Below, one piece after another: positions 12,430 through 22,752 of a stretch of DNA of 64,000 bases. Within the stretch, counting starts at the first letter, position 1. Each line of letters opens with the position of its first letter. Origin of the DNA: Gnetum montanum (Eukaryota > Streptophyta > Gnetopsida > Gnetales > Gnetaceae); contig MNCI01033474.1 of assembly GCA_015680685.1 (NCBI GenBank), forward strand, positions 411,361-475,360. The letters are read 5' to 3'. The translations under genes and the position numbers were made by a program. The notes below the pieces were generated by a model. It saw nothing but the letters and a program-made list of their open reading frames with translations. It was not told the origin of the DNA and made no database searches.

Positions 12430-14127
12430 TAGTCTATGGTATGGAGATGCCACCTAGAAGAGAAAGAATGGCCCTGAACAACATAAACTTGATCAAACTA
12501 ATGGAAAAGTCTCTCAAAATGACCTAATGTTTGAGATGTTTACTTATTTAATAAGTCATAATTAGTCAAATTTGGTAAGCCACCCACAAAACCCTAACAA
12601 CTCAACCACTACTGGTAGAACACCCATTGAGCAAGTGCTCATGGAATAGTTTAAAAGATTAAAACCTTCAACTTTTAATGGTGCTAAAGACACTATAGCT
12701 ACTTTTTATCATGATTACAAGAAGTCAAAGAAGCTTTTCAAATCATGAATTATGCTTCAATATAACAAATTCAATCAATTTCCCATCAACTTAAAGGTAT
12801 ATCCAATCATTCATGGAAAATAACGAGATTTGCTAGAGCATGAGAGAATGTGAAGGTAGACTAAATTAACTTTATTCTTACCTTCAAAGAGAAGATATAT
12901 ATCCAAGGAGTTTATAAAGGCTAAGATCAAATAATTATCCAACTTAGAGCAAGGTGATCTCATTATTTCTGAGTATGATGTAAAGTTTCTTTAGTTGGTG
13001 AAATTTACTCCCCATATAAAAGATGATGAAAGATGATCAACCATTTCATTAATGAACTAATTAAACCTATCTACGTAACCCTTCAACTAACTAAGTATGA
13101 ATCAGCTTGTGCTAAGTCTTTGATAATAAAATGAAGCATAACATTGGGTAGCAAAAAGAAATAAGATCATGATAAGAGGAGATCCTAACCTATGATCAAG
13201 CCTATGAGATCTAAGTAGGCTAGGATCTCTAGAAGCAGTAGATCATTCAACCCCATTCTAGGTGTCATCCTTGTGGATAGACAAGATACTAGGAACCCTA
13301 AACCTAAACATAGATAGTGGAAGTGCCCAAACAAAATAGTTGGAAACAAGACTGATGGAGAAACTAATGTACAAAATAAGAATGATGTTTAAAAATAATA
13401 ATGAGGATGAAAAGCAAGGATCTATGCTGTGAAAGACCAACTCATAGAAAAGTAGTCTTAACACAATCATATATATAATAGGTAATGCTAGTGGATCTTC
13501 TTTTTTTATCTTATTTGCCCCTAACACCAATCATTATTTTATAAATCCTACAATTGTAACCCATTTGTAACTTAAGCCTACATCCATGTGTTCTTTCCTG
13601 GTGGTCCAAATCATCCATTCTTGTAGCATCATTATTACTAAGATGTTTCCCTCAACGTAAGTAGTGATATAAGGTAATAGATGGTACAGTGATCTGATGG
13701 TAATGGAACTTGGATAATATGATGTAGTTCCTAGGATCAATTAGTTAGCTAAGTATGGATCATACTTGGATTGTAGGAAAAACATTCATATATTTCTATC
13801 CATAGGTGAAAACAATTCATAATCCAAATGGTTATGAAGCATATTAAGCTTGACTTAGTGACAACTAAGAAGCTCCAAAAATTGTTCAAGCAAGGTTGAT
13901 ACATGAAGAGCCTAAGAAAGAGATAGAATAAATTCTAGTGATTCAAGAATTCTTATCTGTGTTTAAGAAAAAACATCTGAAGATGCATCCTCATAAAGAG
14001 ATTGATGTTTATTTAATTTTCAAGGAACCTCATAGGATCCTTCATATGGAGCTGGTAGAACTTACAGTGCAAATATAGGAATTGATGAAAAAATTGATGA
14101 TTCAACCAAATGTTCCATCTTGGAATG
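12430..14127 (+). pseudogene. Element B gag-protease and start of RT, chromovirus, heavily decayed
   Basis: Every frame is broken by many stops, but the order of recognisable pieces is that of a Ty3/gypsy chromovirus. A gag core is seen near 12930-13120 (LEQGDLIISEYDVKFL, then FTPHIKDDER). The N-terminal edge of reverse transcriptase follows at 13990-14127 (HKEIDVYLIF, then a PSW motif). A protease is expected between but I cannot show one. The frame stops abruptly where E1 inserts and continues at 22753 with the next conserved RT motif. Confidence 0.7.
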
Positions 14128-14989
14128 TGATGAGTGGTGAGGTACCCCTACACTCAACCATACGAATACCAGCGTTTTCAAGTGCGATCCGGTCGAACTC
14201 CGTAGACAGACTAGTTGTGGCACCTAGACAGTTATCCTTAGGTCACAGTTCGCTATCTTCCCACCTGGACTAGTATTATCTTTTTCACGTATGATTTAGT
14301 CCAGAGTGAGGTGTATGATGTGTTCCTAATCTAACGCTACTCCTGAAGGTAGTGGAAAATAATATTAACTAAGCTAAGCTAGGAGGGAAAGGGCAAGAAA
14401 ATCTAATCTAGCCTCAGTGCGATGAGCAACCATTCCTTGATTATCCGTACACATCTTGGACTTCGTGCATGACTACCACTGGGATGACCAAGCGCAGATC
14501 ATAGGTACGCCACTGGGATACCAGGTAGTCACACTTAAATGCTCGTAATCAAGTCATACTCATTCCGCGTTACTAAGAGATAAGGGTAAGAGAAACTAAT
14601 TAAGAAAGCAGTAAATAACATTTAAATAAATAAATAAACAAAGTGAATGTTGCAATGATGAAGTAATCTCGATATTTATTTCCGGTCATGTGTGTGTCCA
14701 AGTACATCACACTCGAATAAAGGATGTCGTACAATTATATTCACCACACTACGAGTAGACACTGAAAAATATTCTATCTCTGGAGGGATCAAACTGGCAA
14801 AGTTTAGCTACAATCTACTCTAGGATGATAAACAAGGGAGAGCCGCTTCTTATTTATAGACATTACGGCAGACTACGATATCACGTACATGATATCGCAG
14901 GGGAAGATGTGATAACACATACGAGATATCGCGGCAGACACGATATCGCATACGCGATATCACGGCCCATGCGATATCGCGTCCCATCA
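14128..14989 (-). repeat. E1 3' LTR
   Basis: 862 bp, bounded by TGATGAG (plus-strand left end) and CCCATCA. It is nearly collinear with the LTR at 21968-22752 but about 77 bp longer, because the U3 palindrome array is expanded: six GATATC copies lie between 14877 and 14985, against two in the partner. The TATA box CTATAAATA reads on the minus strand at 14850-14858. Confidence 0.93.
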
Positions 14990-15006
14990 TACCCCCATGA
15001 TTGAAT
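14990..15006 (-). other. E1 polypurine tract
   Basis: On the minus strand the sequence just before the 3' LTR is TTCAATCATGGGGGTA. The same TTCATTCAGTC(A/G)TGGGGGTA precedes the 3' LTR of E3 and E4, which marks it as the plus-strand priming site. The purine run is unusually short. Confidence 0.75.
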
Positions 15007-15142
15007 ACAAACTCGTCCTAAAGTTACAGTGATTACACAGTGGATATGTATGGGATTATTAGATGGGGAAAATAAATGAAATGATGCCGTAGTGTGGGAA
15101 GACACAACACAGAAAAATGCTACAACTACAAAAATTTGGAAC

Positions 15143-17930
15143 TCATGTAGTTCCTGGTGGCAGTGGCTCCTCCATGGGTGCTTTCCCTTTGTCATGTCCT
15201 CTAGGCTTTGAAGCTTGATGGTGTTGAAGTATGGCCTAGAGCTTCTCCTCTTCAGTCCGAGGGTCTTGTGTCATCCATGCTAGTGTTCCAATGTTTGATG
15301 GAGTCGGCACCTCCCACGGATAGGGTAATTACGGGAACATCTAGTTGGCTTTGACATACCACACCGTGAACACCCGTCATTCCTCCTCATAGGCTCTGGC
15401 TTTATCCTTGTATTCATCAAGATCTATTAGCCATCAAGCCAAATCAGTTGCAACTTCTCTTTGTCCTTGGTAGCTTGCTTTAACACCTCAAGTTCAGAAT
15501 TTGCAACATCTAGTTTTCTGTCAGCTTCTTGCATTCTACAAATTCTACTTCATATTTGATATGGGCAGAAGCTACCTACTACTTGAGCTCTGTTAAGAGG
15601 CACCCTGTTGTTAACATGGTAAGGTTGGCATATCTGAGGTTTGGAAACTCCATGTACTCTGTCAAGTCTGAAATCTGCAGGTCCTGGTTCCTAACTTCCG
15701 CTTGGTGGACGAAGGCGTCAATGTCCAATATGGCCCTCCAATCAATGTGTTGAGCACTGATAGTGTTGATTTGGGCTTTGGCCATATGGATCTCCTTTTC
15801 CAGGATTTTTTTGTACATCCCCACCTGATTGCGGAAGTGCTCCTTCAGCTTCTCGTGTCGTTTAGCCTCATTTTGCCACACACTTATCTCAATTGCTGAC
15901 TTTTGGCAAATAATGCGTACCTCCTCCATTGAGAGGGTTCGGTTTTCTCCGGTTAAATGGCTTACATCTCGGTTGACCCAGATGAATTGTTCTCATAATT
16001 GATGAAAGTGTTCATCGAGAACGTTCTTTTGTTTCTCTACAGTGGTCAACTGAATGTTGTATGCAACCAGCTGCTTATTTTCTTCTTCTAAGGCCTTAAG
16101 TGCCTTAAGATGCGCATGAGTTTCCACTTCTGCTACGAAGGCATCCCAAACAACCTTCTCCTTTTCTTCTGCCACCCTTTTATTCTCTGCGATTAGCTTT
16201 GTTAGCTGCTTGATTCTAAAGTTATCTAACTAGTCTACGGGAACAAATTGTAGCGGCTCCCATTGTGCTGCTTGTAAGGCCACAAGTTGCTCTTGTAGTT
16301 TCTGCACTTTAGATTCAGCATGCTCGGTCCTTACTTCGGATATGACCAACTTTCCCTTTGTGGAAATGAGGTCTGATTGAATTGCTGTGACATCTTGAGG
16401 GATGTCAAATAGCGACGTCATTACTTGCCCTGTTTGAAGCAATCTTTCAAGTACATCCTCATATTCCGCAGGAGTCGTTGAGGTTCCAGCCAGAGTTTGA
16501 GCATCCTGTGCTCCTGAGAGCTCTACTGGTGGCACAACAGGTACATTGAAAGATTCTTTGATGTGGTCTGCAACCACTTTTACAACTCCCGCGGCATTCT
16601 GGTGTTGCATGACCACCACAGTGGCCCCTTCAACAGTCTCTAACTGCACTTGAAAAGATGTTGCGTTTCCTGAGATCTGTTGCGACCATCTACTTTCCCC
16701 TCCTTCTGTTTGAATGGATATTTCCCCCCTTGTGTGATCTAATGAAACTGTAGGCTAATTAGCATCATCGATAACACGGAAGAGGTTTGCATCATCACGA
16801 CTTCCCTAACTAACTGTCTCAGCGATGGCCCTAAGATGCCTCATTGACGGTCTATAGCCTTTCGGCGGCGGCGACTGATCTTGGCCTATGCTAGGCCTTG
16901 CTTCTTGTTGTTGGCTAGGACTCGTGGCTGGAGGTTGACTAGGTCCTGCAAGTTGAGTTGCAGGTGGTCCAGTCATCTATTCTTCTTCTTCTTCAGGTCT
17001 CAACTCTTCGCCAGTGCTTTTTCTTGGAGCTGGCGCCTTTAGCAATTCAGCATATGAAGCAGTTTGGGCTTTTCGGGGGACCTCATTGGTGTATCCCCAA
17101 ATACCAGCACATTAGCATAATTTTCTAATAAGACAAGGGAAAGGTAGCACCATCTTCCCTATCTTCCGTTCTTCAAACCACCTCAAGATCCCTGTCAAAT
17201 ATAGATGGGGTAGGTTCACGTTAACCTTTCCCATCAACACTGCACATCCTCTAGCCACATATGTGGATATTCTTTTCAAGCCTTTAGTGGGAAAGAGGTG
17301 ATATGTTCCAATTTTGAGGTAAACTCTCTCTTCCGTCGTCAAATCACCAAATGTTTTATCTCTGCCATAAGCCTTCTCCAACCAATCTTTTCGCACATCA
17401 AGGTCTGAACGGGTGGATAATCGAGCAACATGGGGCCCTGTATTTAGAAGGTTTAACACCTCTGAGATGGCCTTTGTAGAGAATTCAACTATCACACCAC
17501 AAATATTAACAGTGGTTCCTTACTCCCTATTGTGCCAAAATTGATACGTTTCTCCTAGGTACCAGGCACCACTTTCAAAGAGGATAGGCCATAAGGGAGA
17601 CCCTTTGAGGTGATCCCTAATGGCTTCAGGAGCGAACTCTATGAATGACTTAAAGTTTAATTCCACAATCACCATAGCAAATGTGGACTTCTCATGGATA
17701 GTTTGAACACATTCTTGGGACAACGTGAGTTGTTGTCCCAGTTCAGGCGCAACAGCAGCTCCTCCTTCTGCCTGCCTAGACCATCTAGTAGGAGGTTCAT
17801 CTTGATGGATGCTGAATGATTGCTCCTCCTATTCTACATGTTGTCTAGCAGAAGCTTGTCTTCCGCCTCTCCGAGATCATTTCTTTCCACCTTGAGCAGG
17901 ACCCTCTTGTTGTGCACGTTTCGAGGCCAT
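15143..17930 (-). pseudogene. E1 ORF-X: coiled-coil protein of the E family, broken
   Basis: About 930 codons from ATG at 17930 (MASKRAQQEG) to a TGA at 15143-15145 (end PPGTT). Several in-frame stops and at least one frameshift interrupt it. The N-terminal third is globular (17720-17112; segment LSTRSDLDVRKDWLEKAYG). A Pro/Gln-rich linker follows (17070-16870). The C-terminal half is rich in Lys, Glu, Gln and Ala with heptad-like spacing (for example ALKALEEENKQLVAY) and is probably a long coiled coil. The ATG directly follows a TTTGCAG acceptor-like sequence. The N-terminal segment vaguely recalls the putative plant transposon protein domain. It sits in the env position, but I see no signal peptide or membrane segment. 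Related copies are in E2 and E4. Function unknown. Confidence 0.7.
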
Positions 17931-18401
17931 CTGCAAATCACACGGGTCAAGCGTTAGTAAGGTTGTTTTCAAAGTCAAGTTATACCTTACTACTTGCCTT
18001 AGTTAAATATCTTATGTTATAACGTGTGATCATGCCTGAGAGTTTATAATAATGAGTCCTGTGACTTAGGTGGTTTCCATTTTTAATCTCTTGGTATACC
18101 TAAGGGTTAAATGATTTTTCGGCACAATTATTCTAAGTGCTAAGTTAATTACCCTAGCTCATGTCCTTTGGATGATGATAGATTTCAAAAAAGTTAGGCA
18201 CTTTTCAGTAAGTATCTCTCCCCCATGACTAAGCTTAACACTCCGGGTTCAAGTAGGTTCAAACAAAATTAAAATTGGAGTACCAATGAGCAAGATATGA
18301 GTAGAAAAGCAAGGGTCACTCAATTGCAAGTCGTAGAGAAAAATTTAGAAAACTCCCCTACCTGTGAATAGAAAAATGATGCTAAGTGTTACGGTGGGGT
18401 A

Positions 18402-18475
18402 CCTATTTATAGGCAAATGGAGACGTGATATCAAGTACGATACATCGCATACACAATATCTCGTCCCTAGTGATG
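18402..18475 (-). promoter_or_regulatory. Internal U3-like promoter upstream of ORF-X
   Basis: On the minus strand this reads as an E-family U3 in miniature: a start like CATCACTAGGGACG, then GATATTG, GCGATG and TGATATCACG motifs, then the TATA box CCTATAAATAGG (18402-18413). About 470 bp separate it from the ORF-X ATG, and the interval includes a TTTGCAG acceptor just before that ATG. The rest of an LTR is absent, so this is either a dedicated internal promoter derived from U3 or a leftover LTR fragment. Confidence 0.6.
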
Positions 18476-19840
18476 TGAGAGACATGAAAATATCGACTTT
18501 TTTAAGCATTTTCTTCAAATTAATGTTAAATATTTGAGGACATTGGCAATTATTAAGATGTTCTAGGGCAATTTCATTAATTCAAAAGGCACCATTAATG
18601 ATGACGGTGTAGATTTTATTAATTAAACCTTGGGTGGTAAGAAAAAGGGTATGTAATGATACATAGGAACATTGAAATTCAGAGGGATAATAGTAGGGAA
18701 ATAATGTTAGGAAAAAAAAGCTAAGGGTGAGAAATGGTGTGTGTGAGCTATGTCATAAGTGAAGATTACAAAAAATTACACAAGTGGGCCTCCCCAAAGC
18801 AGGTTCCAACCTATAATGCCCTTGTGTAACCACACTTAAAGTGTCCGTGGGCACTAGAAGGGTTAAAGGTAATCCACACTGATTCCACAAAACACACACA
18901 TGTAATTATCACTAGAATGAGATGAAAATTCTATGTTACACAAGACATGAGCTACAATTACATGAACAGTGAGATGAGATGAAGTATAGAAAGGGATAAT
19001 AGAGATTGGGACATGAGGTAACTGACCTAGGGCATAGTGAATCCTGCGTGTAAAGCATGATTAATATGTCATTAACCCATCCTTCCAAGATTAGGACCAA
19101 GTCCATTCTCTAATCAGTGACATCGCATTGCTTCATCCCATGATCAACAACTATGAGAGTACCATAACAACAAGGCGTACGATCACTTGGTGTTTTATCC
19201 AAGGGACAAGTGACTTTTGTTTTGTGACACTTTTCTTTTCTTTTTCTTTTCTCTTTTTTTTTCATTTTACTGAAACTAGAGAAGCTACCAACCTTTAGGC
19301 ATGGGTGCATGTCTTTCTAGTGGGACCCCCTAGAATAGCATTTTATTTTGAGTGCCCTTTTGATGACTCTTACTCCCAATTTTCGTTAAATCTACAAGGA
19401 TCTTAGTACAACCATGTTGCATGACAACTCCCACAGATGTCACCAAAGAGAATCTGCCAGTCCCCTTGATGTCACACCCTATTCATTCCCTCTTGGTCCA
19501 TCCTTCTTCATTCTAGGTATAATGAACACAAAATTAATTTTAAGTTTTAAACATGTCAAGAATACCACTATACCCTCAAACAGAACCTCTTATTTGTAGC
19601 ATGGATGAGTGGGTGTAATGGGCTCACTATCCAAATAATTGATCGTTCGAGACTTAATAACATAGAACACACCTCAACCAATGATCCACATAAGTGTTTT
19701 ATTCGTAGATGAGATTACTTACAAAAACGTAAAAAGACAAAAACACACAAAGATAAAAAAATAACACAAAAAGTTGAAAAATGAAAAACTGAAAAACAAG
19801 AAGTTGTAAAATTATAGAAAATTGAAAAATATTTATTCAT
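18476..19840 (-). other. E1 internal spacer without genes
   Basis: AT-rich non-coding interior. The A/T-rich part at 19200-19830 resembles, on the minus strand, the T-rich repeat and A-rich tract downstream of the E3 protease (53516-54200). Nothing else is recognised. Confidence 0.5.
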
Positions 19841-20111
19841 CCTACTTGTTATTGTTATTAGAATGGGGGGTATCCCCCATAACTAAGTAGTTGTGGATGG
19901 AAAGGATTAATAAATGAAGGATGAGGATCCTTGCATGTTGGAAGTATTGGGGCCTGGTCATATTTACCCCATTGGGGTTCACACACTTGATTATAGTAAG
20001 CATAGTGGGGAAATTTGTACAATGTAGTTCCCGGATAACGAGTTGACCCACTATGATATTTGGGACCATTAGATGGTATGCAAGGATTAGGTTGTTGCTC
20101 TCCATTCTTGT

Positions 20112-21838
20112 GTTCATTGGGCCATATTCTTGTTGGAGTGTGAGTTGGTGGCCCTGATGAAGTTACATGAGGCGTTGGGTAAAGGTAAGGGTGCACCACA
20201 GTGTGGGGCTTGTGCTGAGTTGGAGGATGTAGTGGCCTCAAAATTGTGTTGTCCCTTCTTATGGCCATGTTTAAAGAAGGAGCGCTTTGGATGTTGAGGA
20301 GATTTCTCACTGCTGTTGGTAGTATTAGCACAAGTAACATTCATGGGTTGTTGCTATGGTGCAGGCACCATAGGAACAATTGGTGGCACTGTGGAAGGAG
20401 GGAAAAGATGAAAATGTTGAAAGTTAGGAGGAGTATAAGGTGCACAAGGTGGTGGTTGTGTTGGAGGCATGGGTTGATAGTATTGAGGAGAATGGTATTG
20501 CGGTGAGATAAAGTGCGTTGGCCCAGTTGGAGAAACAGGATGTTGAACTTGATAAGCATTTGGATTCGAACAATATGAAGGGTGCCTCTAATTTAATGGT
20601 GGTCTCCCCCACGACTAGGATTGTTGCCACTGTGATTGAACACAAAATCTCTGTACGAACTCTGGATGTAGCATGTTTCCCCAATGCTCATGTAAATGTA
20701 AAAATATTGGGCATTGGCCCTTGGGGTGATCGTACAGGCATATGTTGCATTCATATGTATGATTAGTAGTTGAGCACTTATTCCCTTCATTCTTTTTTTC
20801 TGAATGTCTAATGTTTCGCCCTACTTCTTGGGTTGTCAAAACTCTATCTCCAATAATGTTGATAAATTCTCCACATTTTTGATATGTCCATTCCAACATC
20901 TTATTGATATTTTCCTCAACTTCTTCTAATGATTTTTGTATTGGCAAAGATGATGTTTTCACCTTGAGATTGGCTGATTTCTCCTTTTTATGATCATGGA
21001 CCTTTGTTGAGTTAAAATTCTAGTCTCGTTGATGTTTTTCAACACTCTCCCATCTAGCTATATCTCCTTCTTCTTTTGCTACCCGCTTAACAAGCTCTTG
21101 GATTTGATGGGTTCATAGTTCGTATAGTTGACCTTGGGCATACATCCCTAAGGTCTCTCTTGTTTCATTACGTAGCCCATCAATGATATGGTACATTAGC
21201 CTTTCCTCAGAAAACCCATGACCTAGACAATTGTTTAATAGTGCATAATATCTATCTAAGGCCATGTCCAAGGGTTCATGTTGTGCTTGTTTCCATCCTT
21301 GAATTTTTTTCCTCAAGGTTGACACTCTTACATAGGTTTGATATTTTTTGTTAAATACTTCTACCAGTGTTGACTAGCATCGTATCGAGTTTGGTTTTAA
21401 TGATCTATACCATACTTTTGCTTGGTCAACGAGTGTCATAGGAAAGAGCTTAAGTTTTTGCCAACCATTATCAATGTTATTCCATGTGCAGGCATCGTAG
21501 AAGGCTTGTAAATGTTGATGTGGATCTAAGTTGTAGCCTCCTAAAAATTTAGGAAAGCTGTTTAAATCGAGCCTAGGTAGACGGCTCTCTTTACGATGCC
21601 TATGTGAGATTCTAACAGCCTCTTGTATTTGTGTTAAGCTTGTAGTAGCTAGTGGGGATTCATCATCATCGAGTAAGTTATGCTTTCATACATTGGAATG
21701 ATGTTGCTTTCATTCATGTTTATAACAAACCCCCACTTCAAGTTGTATACTCCAATCTTCATCGTCATATACTTCGTTGGTTTTCCAATGAACTTCCTCA
21801 CTAAGTGTGGCATTATTGTGATCTTGTAGGAGAGGCAT
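20112..21838 (-). pseudogene. gag: E1 gag with zinc knuckle, interrupted
   Basis: Starts with ATG at 21838 (MPLLQDHNN) and continues to about 20115, with stops near 21700, 21400 and 21110 and others. The capsid-like core (21590-21120) matches E3 Gag at segments such as HLQAFYDACTW, WQKLKLFPMTL and LRNETRETLG. A zinc knuckle of form C-x2-C-x3-H-x4-C (CNICLYDHPKGQC) lies near 20720. A Pro/Gln-rich tail follows. E3 has a protease after this point, but here the sequence decays and none is recognisable. Gag would package RNA into particles; the enzymes must come from another element. Confidence 0.85.
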
Positions 21839-21949
21839 TGTTGTGAATTTGTATGTGACTTTTTATAATTACTTTTTCTTAAAAGATATATCGCTAATTC
21901 CTTTACAGCGACCTTGTATGATATAACAAATCTAGATAACTAGCACCGT

Positions 21950-21966
21950 CCCCAGCAACGGCACTA
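21950..21966 (-). other. E1 primer-binding site (tRNA-Asp), mutated
   Basis: One base inside the 5' LTR, the minus strand reads TAGTGCCGTTGCTGGGG. This matches the 3' end of plant tRNA-Asp (site TGGCGCCGTTGCCGGGG in E3) except at three positions, all C-to-T or G-to-A transitions. Confidence 0.88.
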
Positions 21967-21967
21967 A

Positions 21968-22752
21968 TGATGAGTAACGAGGTACCCCTACACTCAACCA
22001 TACGAATACGAGCATTTTCACACGTGATCTGGTCAAACTCCGCAGACAGACTAGTTGTGGCACCTAGACAGTTATCCTTAGGTCATAGTTCGCTGTCTTC
22101 CCACCTGGACTAGTATTATCTTTTTCATGTATGGTTTAGTCCAAAGTGAGGTGTATGATGTGTTCCTAATCTAACGCTACTCCTGAAGGCAGTGGAAAAT
22201 AATATTAACTAAGCTAAGCTAGGAGGGAAAGGGCAAGAAAATCTCATCTAGCCTAAGTGCAATGAGCAACCATTCCTTAATTATCCCTACACATCTTGGA
22301 CTTTGTGCATGACTACCACTAGGATTACCAAGCGTAGTTCCTAGCTACTCCACTGGGATACCAAGTAGTCACACTCTTAAATACTCGTAATCAAGTCGTA
22401 CTCATTCCACGTTACTAGGAGATAAGGGTAAGAGAAACTAATTAAGAAAGTAGTAAATAAAATTTAAATAAATATATAAACAAAGTGAATGTTGCAATGA
22501 TGAAGTAATCTCAATCTTTATTTCCAATCATGTGCGTATCCAAGTATGTCACACTTGAATAAAGGATGTCGTGCAATTACATTCACCACACTGCGGGCAG
22601 ACACTGAAAAATATTCTATCTCTGGAGGGATCAAACTGCCAGAGTTTAGCTACAATCTACTCTATGATGATAAACAAGGGAGAGCCACTTCTTATTTATA
22701 GACATTGCAGCGGACTGCGATATCGCGGCCCATGCGATATCGTATCCCATCA
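21968..22752 (-). repeat. E1 5' LTR
   Basis: 785 bp from TGATGAG (plus-strand left end) to CCCATCA at 22752. It carries only two GATATC palindromes in U3. The TATA box is at 22693-22701 on the minus strand. The adjoining primer-binding site shows that this is the upstream LTR. Confidence 0.93.

Larger units (their letters stand above)
14128..22752 (-). mobile_element. E1: non-autonomous LTR retrotransposon with gag and ORF-X
   Basis: An 8.6-kb element flanked by a perfect 5-bp target duplication GAATG (14123-14127 and 22753-22757). Order on the minus strand: 5' LTR, tRNA-Asp-type primer site, gag, T/A-rich spacer, U3-like promoter, ORF-X, purine tract, 3' LTR. No reverse transcriptase, RNase H or integrase motif is visible in the 7-kb interior, and the protease seen in E3 is not recognisable. 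Removing E1 restores the RT reading of element B, which confirms both ends. Gag and ORF-X both carry stops, so the copy is old. Confidence 0.93.

Noticed and set aside
13258-13740. Minus-strand frames of 90 and 68 codons
   Set aside because: Hydrophobic, low-complexity antisense of the decayed element B protease region; no motif.
15143-17930. ORF-X as a retroviral-like env
   Set aside because: It is in the env position, but no signal peptide, transmembrane span or cleavage motif is visible; the composition is that of a soluble coiled coil.
20246-20766. Plus-strand frames over the E1 gag region
   Set aside because: Shadows of the Pro/Gln-rich and zinc-knuckle part of gag on the minus strand.
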